A stretch of 13,777 nt of DNA from Paenibacillus sp. oral taxon 786 str. D14 (GTDB taxonomy: Bacteria > Bacillota > Bacilli > Paenibacillales > Paenibacillaceae). Location of the stretch: positions 1 to 13,777 of the forward strand of contig NZ_GG696006.1 in the NCBI RefSeq assembly GCF_000159955.1, written 5' to 3'. The notes under the pieces are model-generated. The model ran no database searches. It was not told the DNA's origin and worked only from the letters and a program-made list of their open reading frames with translations. Positions 5,465 through 13,677 of this stretch are shown here, piece by piece. Position 1 is the stretch's first letter. Each line of letters opens with the position of its first letter. The translations under genes were made by a program, and so were the position numbers.

Positions 5465-7096
5465 ATGAAGCCGATATTGGAAGTAGCCGCATCGTGTGGA
5501 ATTGCCGAACAACATATCGAATTGTATGGACGGTATAAGGGGAAAATAGATGCTAGCATCCGAGAAGAGTCTCGCAACCGGCCGGATGGAAAATTAGTGC
5601 TGGTGACCGCGATGAATCCGACGCCGGCTGGAGAAGGAAAAACGTTAACGACGATTGGACTAGCCCAATCGCTGAATGCCATCGGGCGGACAACCATTGC
5701 GGCGCTGCGGGAGCCGTCGCTTGGACCTTGCTTTGGCATGAAAGGCGGTGCAACCGGCAGCAATAAAGCGCAGCTGCTCCCTTCAGAGGATATCAACCTG
5801 CATTTTACCGGAGACCTGCATGCCATTACATCCGCGCATAATTTGCTGGCGGCGATGTTGGATAATCATATTTTTCAAGGGAATGCCCTGCAGATCGACA
5901 CGGACCGGATCTTGTGGAAACGGGCCATGGACATGAATGACCGCAGCCTGCGGCAAATCGTCGTAGGACTAGGCGAAGGAAACGGGAGCGTGCACGAATC
6001 CGGATTTATGATCACAACGGCCTCCGAGGTCATGGCGGTGTTATGCCTCAGTGAGGATGCGCAGGATCTCAAGGACCGCTTGAGCCGGATGGTCGTGGCC
6101 CGGAACATGGCAGGCGAGCCGATCACCGCAGCGCAGATTGGCGCTGTGGATGCGATGACCGTCCTGCTGAAGGATGCGATCAAGCCCAATCTGGTGCAGA
6201 CGGCGGAGGGAACGCCGGCAATCGTGCACGGCGGACCGTTTGCCAATATCGCCCACGGTTGCAGCAGCGTAATCGGTACGAAGACCGCTTTGAAGCTGGC
6301 GGATATCGTTGTGACAGAAGCGGGCTTTGGAGCTGACTTGGGCGCGGAGAAGTTCTTCGACATCAAATGCCGGCAGGCAGGTTTGAAGCCGGATGCAGCT
6401 GTATTGGTCGTCACGGTGAAGGCGTTGAAATACAACGGCGGAGCGTCTAAGACCGAGCTGGACCAGCCCAATATGGAAGCGCTGCGAGCCGGATTGCCCA
6501 ACATGAAGCGGCATCTGGAGAACCTTCGCAAATTTGGGGTGCCGGTGATGGTCGCGATTAATCATTTTACCAGTGATACGGAAGATGAGATTGCGCTTGT
6601 GAAAGAGGAATGCGCCCGGTTGGGCGTTAAGGCAGAGCTGTCGGACGTTTGGGCGAAAGGCAGTGAAGGCGGCAGGGAGATGGCGTTGGCTCTGCTGGGC
6701 ATGTTGGAGCAGGAGACCGCACAATATACTCCGCTTTATCCCGATGATCTGGACCTCAAGGCCAAAATCGAGACGGTGGTTAGGGAAATTTACCGCGGCG
6801 AGGGCATCAAGCTAAGCGCCAAAGCGGCCGCCCAAATCGAGGAGCTGGAGCGGCAGGGCTTCGGCCGGCTGCCGGTCTGCATGGCGAAGACGCCGTATTC
6901 GTTCTCCGATCAGGCGAATCTGTTAGGCGCCCCTGAAGGATTTACCGTACAAGTCAAGGACGTTACCTTATCCGCAGGTGCCGGCTTTGTTGTCGTCCAT
7001 ACCGGTAAAATCGTCACCATGCCCGGGCTGCCAAAGCATCCGGCTGCGGAGCGGATTCATCTTGACGAACGCGGGCAAGTTGCAGGTTTACTATAA
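5465..7096 (+). CDS. fhs: Formate-tetrahydrofolate ligase (10-formyl-THF synthetase)
   Basis: The enzyme joins formate to tetrahydrofolate using ATP, giving 10-formyl-THF for purine synthesis, formyl-Met-tRNA and one-carbon metabolism; it is cytoplasmic. The 543-aa product starts MKPILEVAASCGI and has the nucleotide-binding loop TPAGEGKTLTT at 53-63. It also has the conserved GGATGSNKAQLLP, INLHFTGDLHAITSAHNLLA, GFGADLGAEKFFDIKC and the C-terminal VTMPGLPKHPAAERI. Typical members have about 556 aa; this one starts at a residue equivalent to about 12 in many homologues, and a TAG in frame at 5453-5455 rules out a longer start. GGAGGT lies at 5448-5453 and GGAG at 5457-5460. The gene stands alone between terminators. 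No sign of decay. Confidence 0.97.
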   Translation: MKPILEVAASCGIAEQHIELYGRYKGKIDASIREESRNRPDGKLVLVTAMNPTPAGEGKTLTTIGLAQSLNAIGRTTIAALREPSLGPCFGMKGGATGSNKAQLLPSEDINLHFTGDLHAITSAHNLLAAMLDNHIFQGNALQIDTDRILWKRAMDMNDRSLRQIVVGLGEGNGSVHESGFMITTASEVMAVLCLSEDAQDLKDRLSRMVVARNMAGEPITAAQIGAVDAMTVLLKDAIKPNLVQTAEGTPAIVHGGPFANIAHGCSSVIGTKTALKLADIVVTEAGFGADLGAEKFFDIKCRQAGLKPDAAVLVVTVKALKYNGGASKTELDQPNMEALRAGLPNMKRHLENLRKFGVPVMVAINHFTSDTEDEIALVKEECARLGVKAELSDVWAKGSEGGREMALALLGMLEQETAQYTPLYPDDLDLKAKIETVVREIYRGEGIKLSAKAAAQIEELERQGFGRLPVCMAKTPYSFSDQANLLGAPEGFTVQVKDVTLSAGAGFVVVHTGKIVTMPGLPKHPAAERIHLDERGQVAGLL

Positions 7097-7112
7097 ATAT
7101 GGAAAAGAGCGT

Positions 7113-7150
7113 CCGATTCTTCACGGATTGAAGTGGAGAATCGGCTTTTT
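7113..7150 (+). terminator. Intrinsic terminator of fhs
   Basis: CCGATTCTTCAC (7113-7124) pairs with GTGGAGAATCGG (7133-7144) in a 12-bp stem with one wobble and an 8-nt loop, followed by CTTTTT. It starts 17 nt after the fhs stop. Confidence 0.88.
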
Positions 7151-7212
7151 GTTGCCTGGGATCGGAAAAATTCCAACCTGAAATCGCAAAATTGCCTCCT
7201 CAAAAATCCGCG

Positions 7213-7239
7213 TTGATTTCGCTAGACTAAAGGTATAAA
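7213..7239 (+). promoter_or_regulatory. Candidate SigA-type promoter of the sensing operon
   Basis: TTGATT at 7213-7218 and TATAAA at 7234-7239 are 15 nt apart, slightly short of the ideal 17. The site is about 28 nt upstream of the first solute-binding protein start. Nearby bases only weakly resemble a CcpA operator. Confidence 0.35.
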
Positions 7240-7267
7240 TTCGGATGCAGGAAAGGAATCAACCGCA

Positions 7268-8578
7268 ATGAAGAGAGGAAAATGGTTGGCTGTTCTGCCG
7301 GTTGCCGCCATGATGATTTCTTTGCTAGGCGCATACAGCGTGATCAATGCGGCGAATGATGAGGAGAGCATCGCTTCGGGCCTGACCAATGGCAGTCTAG
7401 GTTCCCCGATTGAGCTGACGTTCTGGGCGCTGGAAGATGCCCATTACGAAGCGCTGGCCCAGGAATATATGGCGGAGCATTCTAATATTCACATCCGATT
7501 CAGCAAGGCAACAGATTCAATCGAACAAGATGACCGCTTAGAGGCAGCCTTGTCCGCTGGGACAGAAACCCCGGATATTTTGATGTTAAATCAGGAGTCC
7601 ATGCAGCGGTTGATGGATCAACCAGATCGGTTTTATAACCTATATGATTTTGGCGCGAAGAGCATCGAACAGAACTACCTCTATTGGGCGTGGAAGCAAG
7701 CGACTACGGCTGACGGTTCCTTTCAAATGGGCTTGCCGGCCGAGGTCCGTCCGACGGTGGTTTACTATCGCGCGGATTTAATGGAACAAGCCGGACTTCC
7801 AACCGATCCCGAGGAATTTAGCGCCGCGATCAACAAATGGGATAAATTTGCCGCGGTAGCAAAGCAGTTTACGAAGGAAACCGGAATCCCGTTTGCCGAT
7901 TCGGCAGAATTAGTGTATAACGGCCTGCGCGACCAATCGACGGACGTGATTTACTTTAATAAGGTTGACGGCTCCTTTATCGCGGACACGAATCCGCAGG
8001 TGAAGAAGGCGTACGATTTTACGGTAACAGGCATTCAAGAAGGATGGATTGGCAGCTGGGCACTTGGTTCTCCCGAATGGGAACAAGCGATTCGCGAGGG
8101 GAATGTAGGCGTCATTCTCGGCCCAACCTGGATGGAGGACACGATCCGCAGCGCCAAGGCGACAGCCGGCAAGTGGCGGATTGCGCAAATTCCTGAAGGC
8201 TCCGGCAGCTGGGGAGGCTCGTTCCTGACGTTGCCGAAGGAAGGGAAGCATCCGAAGGAAGCTTACGAGTTTATTACCTGGTTAACCAACAAGGAGCAAC
8301 AGTTGAAGTCGTTTCAAGCCAACGGGCAGATGCCATCAATTCCGTCTGTCTATAACGAGCCGGCTTTCCTGGCCGAAGAAGATGAGTTTTTTGGAGGACA
8401 GGTGATCTCGGAGGCTTACGCCCGATCGGCGCAACGCGTCAAACCGTTCTACCGTGGTCCGCGGTTTGAGCAAGTTGATTTGAAGCTCAAGAATGCGCTC
8501 CAGAACGTGCTTGAGAACAAAGCGAATCCGCATAAGGAATGGGAGAAAGCCATCGCAGCTGCTAGAAACGATGGTTGA
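7268..8578 (+). CDS. Extracellular solute-binding protein (family 1), no lipobox
   Basis: A 436-aa protein of the ABC-transporter sugar-binding type. Residues 7-27 are a hydrophobic signal segment ending SVINA, a possible signal peptidase I site (INA before ANDEES). There is no cysteine, so it is not the usual Gram-positive lipoprotein. Typical family features follow: IELTFWALEDAHYEALAQEY near 48-67, TPDILMLNQESMQRL near 98-112, a central GLPAEVRPTVVYYRADLMEQ, GNVGVILGPTWMED, and EGSGSWGGSFLTLPKEGKHP with EAYEFITWLTN near the end. AAAGGA lies at 7252-7257. It opens a cluster with a kinase, a second binding protein and a regulator and has no permease partner. Binding of a carbohydrate is likely from the family; the ligand is unknown. 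A sensing role is inferred. Confidence 0.88.
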   Translation: MKRGKWLAVLPVAAMMISLLGAYSVINAANDEESIASGLTNGSLGSPIELTFWALEDAHYEALAQEYMAEHSNIHIRFSKATDSIEQDDRLEAALSAGTETPDILMLNQESMQRLMDQPDRFYNLYDFGAKSIEQNYLYWAWKQATTADGSFQMGLPAEVRPTVVYYRADLMEQAGLPTDPEEFSAAINKWDKFAAVAKQFTKETGIPFADSAELVYNGLRDQSTDVIYFNKVDGSFIADTNPQVKKAYDFTVTGIQEGWIGSWALGSPEWEQAIREGNVGVILGPTWMEDTIRSAKATAGKWRIAQIPEGSGSWGGSFLTLPKEGKHPKEAYEFITWLTNKEQQLKSFQANGQMPSIPSVYNEPAFLAEEDEFFGGQVISEAYARSAQRVKPFYRGPRFEQVDLKLKNALQNVLENKANPHKEWEKAIAAARNDG

Positions 8579-8609
8579 ACATAGGTCATGAAAGGATACG
8601 TTAAAACAG

Positions 8610-8638
8610 ATTCGCAAGGGGCTTGCCCTCTTGCGAAT
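8610..8638 (+). terminator. Strong hairpin between first binding protein and kinase (weak terminator or attenuator)
   Basis: Bases 8610-8621 pair with 8627-8638 in a 12-bp stem with one G-U pair and a 5-nt loop. The following TTCGCTTTG is only a weak U-tract. It sits 32 nt after the binding-protein stop and 79 nt before the kinase start. Partial termination here would give more binding protein than kinase; mRNA 3'-end protection is another possibility. Confidence 0.6.
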
Positions 8639-8716
8639 TTCGCTTTGTCGAAAGGTGCAAGGGAATCTGCTGGGGTATGAAGAATAATAGAGTAGGAGAA
8701 ACATAGGAGGAACGAA

Positions 8717-10456
8717 ATGAAGCTTCGTCGAAAAATCTTGCTGGCTATTATTCTTCTCGTCTTTATTCCCGTCATTCTGATGGGCTCCATCTCGTATTAC
8801 AGCTTCTCGCGGGCCATGGAGAATAAATCGAATACCTTCTATTGGGTCTCCTTGCTTGAAACCGACCGCAAGCTGAAGTTTGCGTTAAACGAGGTGACGA
8901 CCGTCTCGAACTCGGCGATCGCGCAGCCATTAATCCAGCAGTTGGTGAAGCAGCCGAACTTTGCGGTGACCTATGAGCAAAAGCAGGACATCAACAACCT
9001 GATCAACCACCCGATGATTACATCGTTTGGCCTGTATTCCAAGGACAAACTGCAGTACCAGTTTAATGAGGCGATGTCCCTTCAGGAATTGAAGCAGCAA
9101 AGCTGGTATGGGGCGATGGAAACCGCCGAAGGCCGCCCGGTTTGGGTAGGGCCGGGGGAGAACGGTTCGGCCGCCTCCGGGAAGCCGGTGCTGATTCAAG
9201 CCCGATTAATTAAGGATTACTACTCTCTGGAGGATATCGGCGCGTTAGTGATTTACGTGAAGCCAGATATTTTGGATCAAGTGTTTTGGGATGCTGTGAC
9301 GTTAAAGCAGGGCGATATCTTGCTCGTGAACAAGCAGGGGAATATCGTGTTCGACAAGTCCGGCTCGTATATCGGAGAGCGCACGGAATTTCCTTTCCTG
9401 ACCCAGGAGGAGCCGGAAGGGAAAGGGTATTATACCACCAAATATCAAGGCGAACCCTCGCTGATCACCTACTTGCCTTCACATAACAAGGATTGGTATC
9501 TTGTGGCCATTACGCCCAGTAAGCTGATCGCTTCGGAATCGAACTCGATCCGCAACATCGCGATTGTGTTGGTGCTGGTGTCGCTGATTTCGGCCTTTCT
9601 GTTCGACCGGTTTTTCGTCCGTCGATTGGTGCGCAGCATCATCGGTGCGGTTAACGGGATGAAGCGGGTGCAGCAGGGGATATTTGTGCCGATTACCTCT
9701 TCCGTGCGCAGCGAAGACGAAACGGATTTGCTCGTCGATGGCTTTAATCGGATGAGCACGCAAATCTCTGAGCTGATTGAACAGGTAGAGACCGAGCAGG
9801 CAAGGAAGAAGGAGTTCGAGCTTCAGGCGCTGGTTGCTCAGATCAATCCTCATTTTATTTATAACTCGCTGGAATCGATCAATTCGCTGGCGGTTTTGCA
9901 GGGGAACAAGGAGATCAGCAAAATGGTGGTCTCGCTCGGCAAGCTGCTGCGCATCAGCATTAGCGAAAACCAACAACTTATTACGCTGGCCATGGAAATG
10001 GAGCATGTGCGGCATTATCTGGATATTCAGAAGTTCCGCTTTGAGGAGCAGTTCGACTATCAGATCGAAATCCCCGAGTCGCTGAAACACTATTTGACCC
10101 AGAAGCTGATCGTCCAGCCAATCGTGGAAAACGCGCTGTACCATGCGATCGAGCCGATGAAGGAAAAAGGGCTGATCTCGATTACAGCGAAGGAAGATGA
10201 CCGGGATATTATGATCGATGTGACGGATAATGGGCCGGGCTTCAGCTTGGATCGGCTGATGAATTTGTGGAGCAAGGACGAAGGCAATAAAAACTACCGG
10301 GGAACCGGGGTTGGACTTCGAAATGTGCATGAGCGGTTGCGCATCCGGTTTGGCAGCCGCTACGGCATCCTGATCTGTTCATCTCCCGGACATGGCTCGA
10401 CCATCCGCATCCGCATTCCGAAGCTTCTCCACGATTTGGCAGCGGCGAAACGATAA
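8717..10456 (+). CDS. YesM-type sensor histidine kinase
   Basis: A 579-aa membrane sensor kinase. Residues 8-28 form a first membrane helix. About 30-275 form an extracellular sensing region with Cache-like features (FYWVSLLETDRKLKF, FGLYSKDK, LVNKQGNIVFDKSGSYIGE). A second helix lies near 277-297, then a HAMP region to about 350. The kinase core has QINPHFIYNSLESINS with phospho-acceptor His379, the N box with IVENALYHA (Asn472), the G1 box DNGPGFS (Asp504) and GTGVGLRNVHERLRIRFG. These are hallmarks of the LytS/YesM family. AGGAGG at 8705-8710 precedes the ATG. It is followed after 24 nt by a second solute-binding protein and then its likely partner regulator. Such kinases in Firmicutes usually control carbohydrate uptake or degradation genes. 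Confidence 0.93.
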   Translation: MKLRRKILLAIILLVFIPVILMGSISYYSFSRAMENKSNTFYWVSLLETDRKLKFALNEVTTVSNSAIAQPLIQQLVKQPNFAVTYEQKQDINNLINHPMITSFGLYSKDKLQYQFNEAMSLQELKQQSWYGAMETAEGRPVWVGPGENGSAASGKPVLIQARLIKDYYSLEDIGALVIYVKPDILDQVFWDAVTLKQGDILLVNKQGNIVFDKSGSYIGERTEFPFLTQEEPEGKGYYTTKYQGEPSLITYLPSHNKDWYLVAITPSKLIASESNSIRNIAIVLVLVSLISAFLFDRFFVRRLVRSIIGAVNGMKRVQQGIFVPITSSVRSEDETDLLVDGFNRMSTQISELIEQVETEQARKKEFELQALVAQINPHFIYNSLESINSLAVLQGNKEISKMVVSLGKLLRISISENQQLITLAMEMEHVRHYLDIQKFRFEEQFDYQIEIPESLKHYLTQKLIVQPIVENALYHAIEPMKEKGLISITAKEDDRDIMIDVTDNGPGFSLDRLMNLWSKDEGNKNYRGTGVGLRNVHERLRIRFGSRYGILICSSPGHGSTIRIRIPKLLHDLAAAKR

Positions 10457-10480
10457 CGACGGAGGAAGGAGGCGGTTGAC

Positions 10481-11854
10481 ATGAAAAAATGGTTTTTGAA
10501 CTGGGGCTGGATCGCCGTCTACGCCGTAGTGCTGGCAATCTCCGTGTTGATCATCGCGGGCGCCGGTCACGAGCCAATCGAGGAGAAGCAGACCGAGAAG
10601 GTCACTTTAACCTTCCGCCACTTTTGGATTAAGGAGCATGACCGGCAGATGCTGAACATCGTCGAGGACGTTGTGGCCAAGTTCCAAGAGACGCATCCCA
10701 ACGTCAAGGTGAACTTCGAGGGAATGGACCAGACCGTCCACCGCGAGCAGAAGCTGAAGAGCGAAATGGTTACCGGGACGCCGCCCGACATGTTTGTGTT
10801 GTTTGGGGGAGCTGAAATCGAGCCTTACGTCCGCTCCAACCGGCTGATGGACTTAACGGATTTCGTAGAGGAAAATGGGCTTAAGCAACAGTTTCAGGAT
10901 TTGCATTTATGGACCTTCGACAATCATATTTACGGGTTGCCGATTGAAGGGAATGCGGAGCCGCTGTTTTATAATAAGGAAATCTTTAATGACTTGGGCT
11001 TGGAGCCTCCGGAGACGCTGGAGGATTTGAACAAGGTTATAGACGTGTTGACCGTTCACGGGATCACGCCGTTTGCGCTGGGTAACGAGGAACGCTGGCC
11101 GGCGGCTATCTTCGCCCATTATTTGATGGACCGGTATGCCGGGCCGGGGCTGATCAATGAGCTGGTGCAAGGCGACGAGTCGTTAAGCTTTCAGAACCCC
11201 TATTACTGGAAAGCTTATAAGCAATTGAAAAGTTGGATCGATGAGAACGCCTTCTACGAGCCGGCCAACGACCTGTCAACGGAGGAAGCCATCGAACGGT
11301 TCACCAGCGGTGAGGCGGCGATGTACCTGAACGGGAGCTGGGACATCAACCTGTTCCACAACGAGAAGGCGCCGGCAGGCTTTCAGAATCAGGTCGGCGT
11401 GATCCCGTTCCCGTCGCTGACGGAGGGGGGCAGCCGCTCGATCGCCGGAGGGTATACCATCGGAATCGGATTATCCTCCAATCTGGAGGAGGCCAAGTGG
11501 GAAGCGGCGCAGGAGCTGCTGAAGGCTCTTTATTCCGAAGAGGTGCAACGGCGTATCGTTTATGAGGCTTTGCGTATTCCTTCGATGAAGATTACGTATG
11601 ACTCAGAAAAAACGGGACCGGTGTTTGCTCAAGTAGTTGAAATGATGGAACAAAGCAGCCAAAGCTTTGTCCCTTACGATAACGTGCTTCCTCCCGAGGT
11701 AAATAAAACGTTCCTCAAGGTATTGGAGGAAATGATCAGCAAGCGGACGAAGCCCGAGGAGGCGTTGGAACAGATTCAACAAACGTCGGCGCAATATTGG
11801 CAGCTTCGCAGAAGCTCGTTGCCGGCGGAGACGGCTGGAGGTGCAGGATGGTAG
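10481..11854 (+). CDS. Second extracellular solute-binding protein, membrane-anchored or secreted, no lipobox
   Basis: A 457-aa family 1 solute-binding protein. Residues 9-27 are a hydrophobic helix followed by AGAGHEPIEEK. There is no lipobox cysteine, so it may remain anchored by an uncleaved helix or be cut after AGA. Family features are VTLTFRHFWI (41-50), FQETHPNVKVNFEGMD, TGTPPDMFVLFGGAEIEPYV, YGLPIEGNAEPLFYNKEIF, GEAAMYLNGSWDI and GGYTIGIGLSSNLEEAKWEA. AAGGAGG at 10466-10472 precedes the ATG by 8 nt. It lies between the kinase and the regulator, and its last 7 bases overlap the regulator start, so it is very likely translated with them. No permease is near. By analogy with binding proteins that present sugars to kinases, such as XylFII with LytS in Clostridium beijerinckii, a ligand-presenting role is likely but inferred. 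Confidence 0.9.
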   Translation: MKKWFLNWGWIAVYAVVLAISVLIIAGAGHEPIEEKQTEKVTLTFRHFWIKEHDRQMLNIVEDVVAKFQETHPNVKVNFEGMDQTVHREQKLKSEMVTGTPPDMFVLFGGAEIEPYVRSNRLMDLTDFVEENGLKQQFQDLHLWTFDNHIYGLPIEGNAEPLFYNKEIFNDLGLEPPETLEDLNKVIDVLTVHGITPFALGNEERWPAAIFAHYLMDRYAGPGLINELVQGDESLSFQNPYYWKAYKQLKSWIDENAFYEPANDLSTEEAIERFTSGEAAMYLNGSWDINLFHNEKAPAGFQNQVGVIPFPSLTEGGSRSIAGGYTIGIGLSSNLEEAKWEAAQELLKALYSEEVQRRIVYEALRIPSMKITYDSEKTGPVFAQVVEMMEQSSQSFVPYDNVLPPEVNKTFLKVLEEMISKRTKPEEALEQIQQTSAQYWQLRRSSLPAETAGGAGW

Positions 11855-13443
11855 CACAAGGTGAGAAATATCGGGTCATTTTGGTGGACGATGAACCGGT
11901 GATTTTGCGAAGTTTGCGAGTCGCCGTGCCCTGGGAGGAACTGGGCCTGGAAATCGTCGGAGAAGCGCGGGGAGGCGAAGCAGCGCTGGAGCTCATCCGC
12001 GAGCTGTCCCCGCATATGGTCATCAGCGACATTCGCATGCCGGGGATGGACGGAATCACGTTGATGAAGGAAGTGTTGGCGGAGAATGCCAATCGGCTGT
12101 TTATTTTCGTCAGCGGCTACGGGGAGTTTGAATATGCCCGCGAGGCGTTGCGGGAAGGAGCGTTTGATTATCTGCTGAAACCGATCGACCATGACGAGCT
12201 GATCGAGATGATCCGGCGGGCGAAGAGAACGTTGGAGAAGCGGGCGGAGAACGATAAGCTGCTGCACTCGGTGCAGGTGTTGTCGATGCTGGCGAGGGAG
12301 CGGATGTTTGCCGAATTTATCGAAGGCAACCAGAGCCAAAGTCATCTGCAGCATATGCGCTGGCTGGAGAACAGCGAGCTGATGCAGGACTATTTTATGG
12401 CGGTGATCCAACTGGATCATTTCGTCAAGCTGAACGAGCAGTGGTCGCCGGAGGAGCGGCGGCTGTGGTTATTTGCGATGCGCAACATTTTGGGGGAATG
12501 GTCGGTGGCGCATGGGGCGCTGACGATGTTCCCTTTTCACGCAGGGGAATGGGTGTTGCTGTTCCCGAGTACGCTCTCCAGCCAGAAGGAGGAGCTGGGC
12601 AGCGATGCCGTCCGCCAGATTCAGCTCTATACCAAGCTGTCCTGCTCCATCGGGTTCAGCCAAACGGCGGCGGGGCTGGAGCGGTTGAGCGAGGCGTACC
12701 AAAGCGCCACAAGGGCGTTGTATCAGCGGTTTTACAGCGACCGGGCGGGCGTGTTCATCGATCAACCGAGCCGGGAGCCCGGGGCCGATCGGGAGGCCAA
12801 ATATCCGAAGCACCTGGAAGCGGTGCTCCTGGACAGCATTCGGACGCTGAACCGGGAGCGGCTATTGTCCGCATTGGATGAAACGAAGCAATATCTCGAA
12901 GAGCAGGCCTTCTCGAAGGAAGCCGCCGAGCGGATGATCGTGGAACTGACAGTGGTCATGTTCCGGCAATACGAGCAGATGCACCTGCTGTCAGAGTGGT
13001 CGCTGGAAGGCTTGCTGCAGGAGCTGCAGTCCCTCGGAACATTGAGTGAAATGATCGGGCTGCTGAAAGCGAACTTTGGCCGGTGGATCAGCGAAAGCCG
13101 CGAGAGCCAGATCAAGGACAACGTGCAGAATGTGATCGCCAAGACGCAGGAGTACATTTTAAGCAACTATCATAAGGACCTCAGCATGGAGGAAGTCGCA
13201 GAGCGCGCCGATTTGAGCATCAGCCATTTTTGCTTGCTGTTTAAGCAGGTGACCGGCTACACGTTCCTCGAGTATTTGACGGAATGCCGTATCGAAAAGG
13301 CCAAGTATATTCTGAAGAACAGCCAAGTCAAAGTGTACCAAGTCGCCCCGATGGTAGGTTATCAAGACCCGCGTTACTTCACCCAGGTCTTTAAAAAAGT
13401 AACCGGCATGACGCCAACGGAGTATAGGGAGGCAGGGGTGTAG
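11848..13443 (+). CDS. YesN-type response regulator, AraC-family DNA-binding
   Basis: A 531-aa response regulator. Residues 8-125 are a receiver domain with acidic pair Asp14/Asp15, phospho-acceptor Asp61 in VISDIRMPGMDG, Ser89 and Lys111 (LLKPID). The middle region (about 140-420) resembles the poorly conserved linker of YesN-type regulators. Residues about 430-531 are an AraC-type double helix-turn-helix, with LSMEEVAERADLSISHFCLL and VAPMVGYQDPRYFTQVFKKV followed by TGMTPTEYRE. The frame also opens upstream at 11797. The ATG at 11848 is preferred because GGAGGTG (11837-11843) sits just before it and because it overlaps the preceding stop by 7 nt, which is typical of coupled translation. 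It is the likely partner of the kinase at 8717. Its targets are probably carbohydrate genes outside the window. Confidence 0.93.
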   Translation: MVAQGEKYRVILVDDEPVILRSLRVAVPWEELGLEIVGEARGGEAALELIRELSPHMVISDIRMPGMDGITLMKEVLAENANRLFIFVSGYGEFEYAREALREGAFDYLLKPIDHDELIEMIRRAKRTLEKRAENDKLLHSVQVLSMLARERMFAEFIEGNQSQSHLQHMRWLENSELMQDYFMAVIQLDHFVKLNEQWSPEERRLWLFAMRNILGEWSVAHGALTMFPFHAGEWVLLFPSTLSSQKEELGSDAVRQIQLYTKLSCSIGFSQTAAGLERLSEAYQSATRALYQRFYSDRAGVFIDQPSREPGADREAKYPKHLEAVLLDSIRTLNRERLLSALDETKQYLEEQAFSKEAAERMIVELTVVMFRQYEQMHLLSEWSLEGLLQELQSLGTLSEMIGLLKANFGRWISESRESQIKDNVQNVIAKTQEYILSNYHKDLSMEEVAERADLSISHFCLLFKQVTGYTFLEYLTECRIEKAKYILKNSQVKVYQVAPMVGYQDPRYFTQVFKKVTGMTPTEYREAGV

Positions 13444-13490
13444 GGTGTATGGGGGGGCAGTAGCATGATGTCCTGCCTCGCTCGGTTGTC

Positions 13491-13676
13491 CCGATTCCTG
13501 CAAAAATACAGTTTTTGAGTAACTTTTATCGTAAAATAGCAAAAAACCTGCAAAAGTGCAGGCTTTTTGTTCGTTTAAAGCGAAATTGCGGATTTTCGAG
13601 AAAAATAACTGCACTTTTGCAGGCATTTGCTCAAAATAGCCATTTTGGCTCGAAAAAAGATGTACATTTGCAGTTT
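13491..13676. repeat. Right copy of the 178-bp four-unit palindromic element
   Basis: Units lie at 13497-13513 and 13547-13562 (forward) and at 13608-13623 and about 13661-13674 (reverse; the last is degenerate). Spacings of 50, 77 and 51 bp and the total of 178 bp equal those of the copy at 40-217. The first unit with its flank (CGATTCCTGCAAAAATACAG) is the reverse complement of the last unit at left, and the third unit plus its TCGAGAAAAATAA flank is the reverse complement of the left second unit. The two copies are thus best matched as inverted repeats about 13.3 kb apart. It fills the gap between the regulator stop and the end of the next gene. Confidence 0.8.
13541..13567. terminator. 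Possible bidirectional terminator inside the right repeat element
   Basis: The second unit is a 6-bp hairpin (CCTGCA-AAAG-TGCAGG, 13547-13562) with AAAAAA before it and CTTTTT after it, so it reads as a short intrinsic terminator on both strands. It lies between two genes that converge here, the regulator on plus and the surface-protein gene on minus. The stem is short, so strength is doubtful. Confidence 0.4.
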
Positions 13677-13677
13677 T

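Noticed and set aside
7180..7200. CcpA (cre) operator before the sensing operon
   Set aside because: CTGAAATCGCAAAATTG matches the first half of the consensus but lacks the closing CA; too weak.
10481..10570. Lipoprotein signal in the second binding protein
   Set aside because: No cysteine occurs after the hydrophobic segment; the same holds for the protein at 7268.
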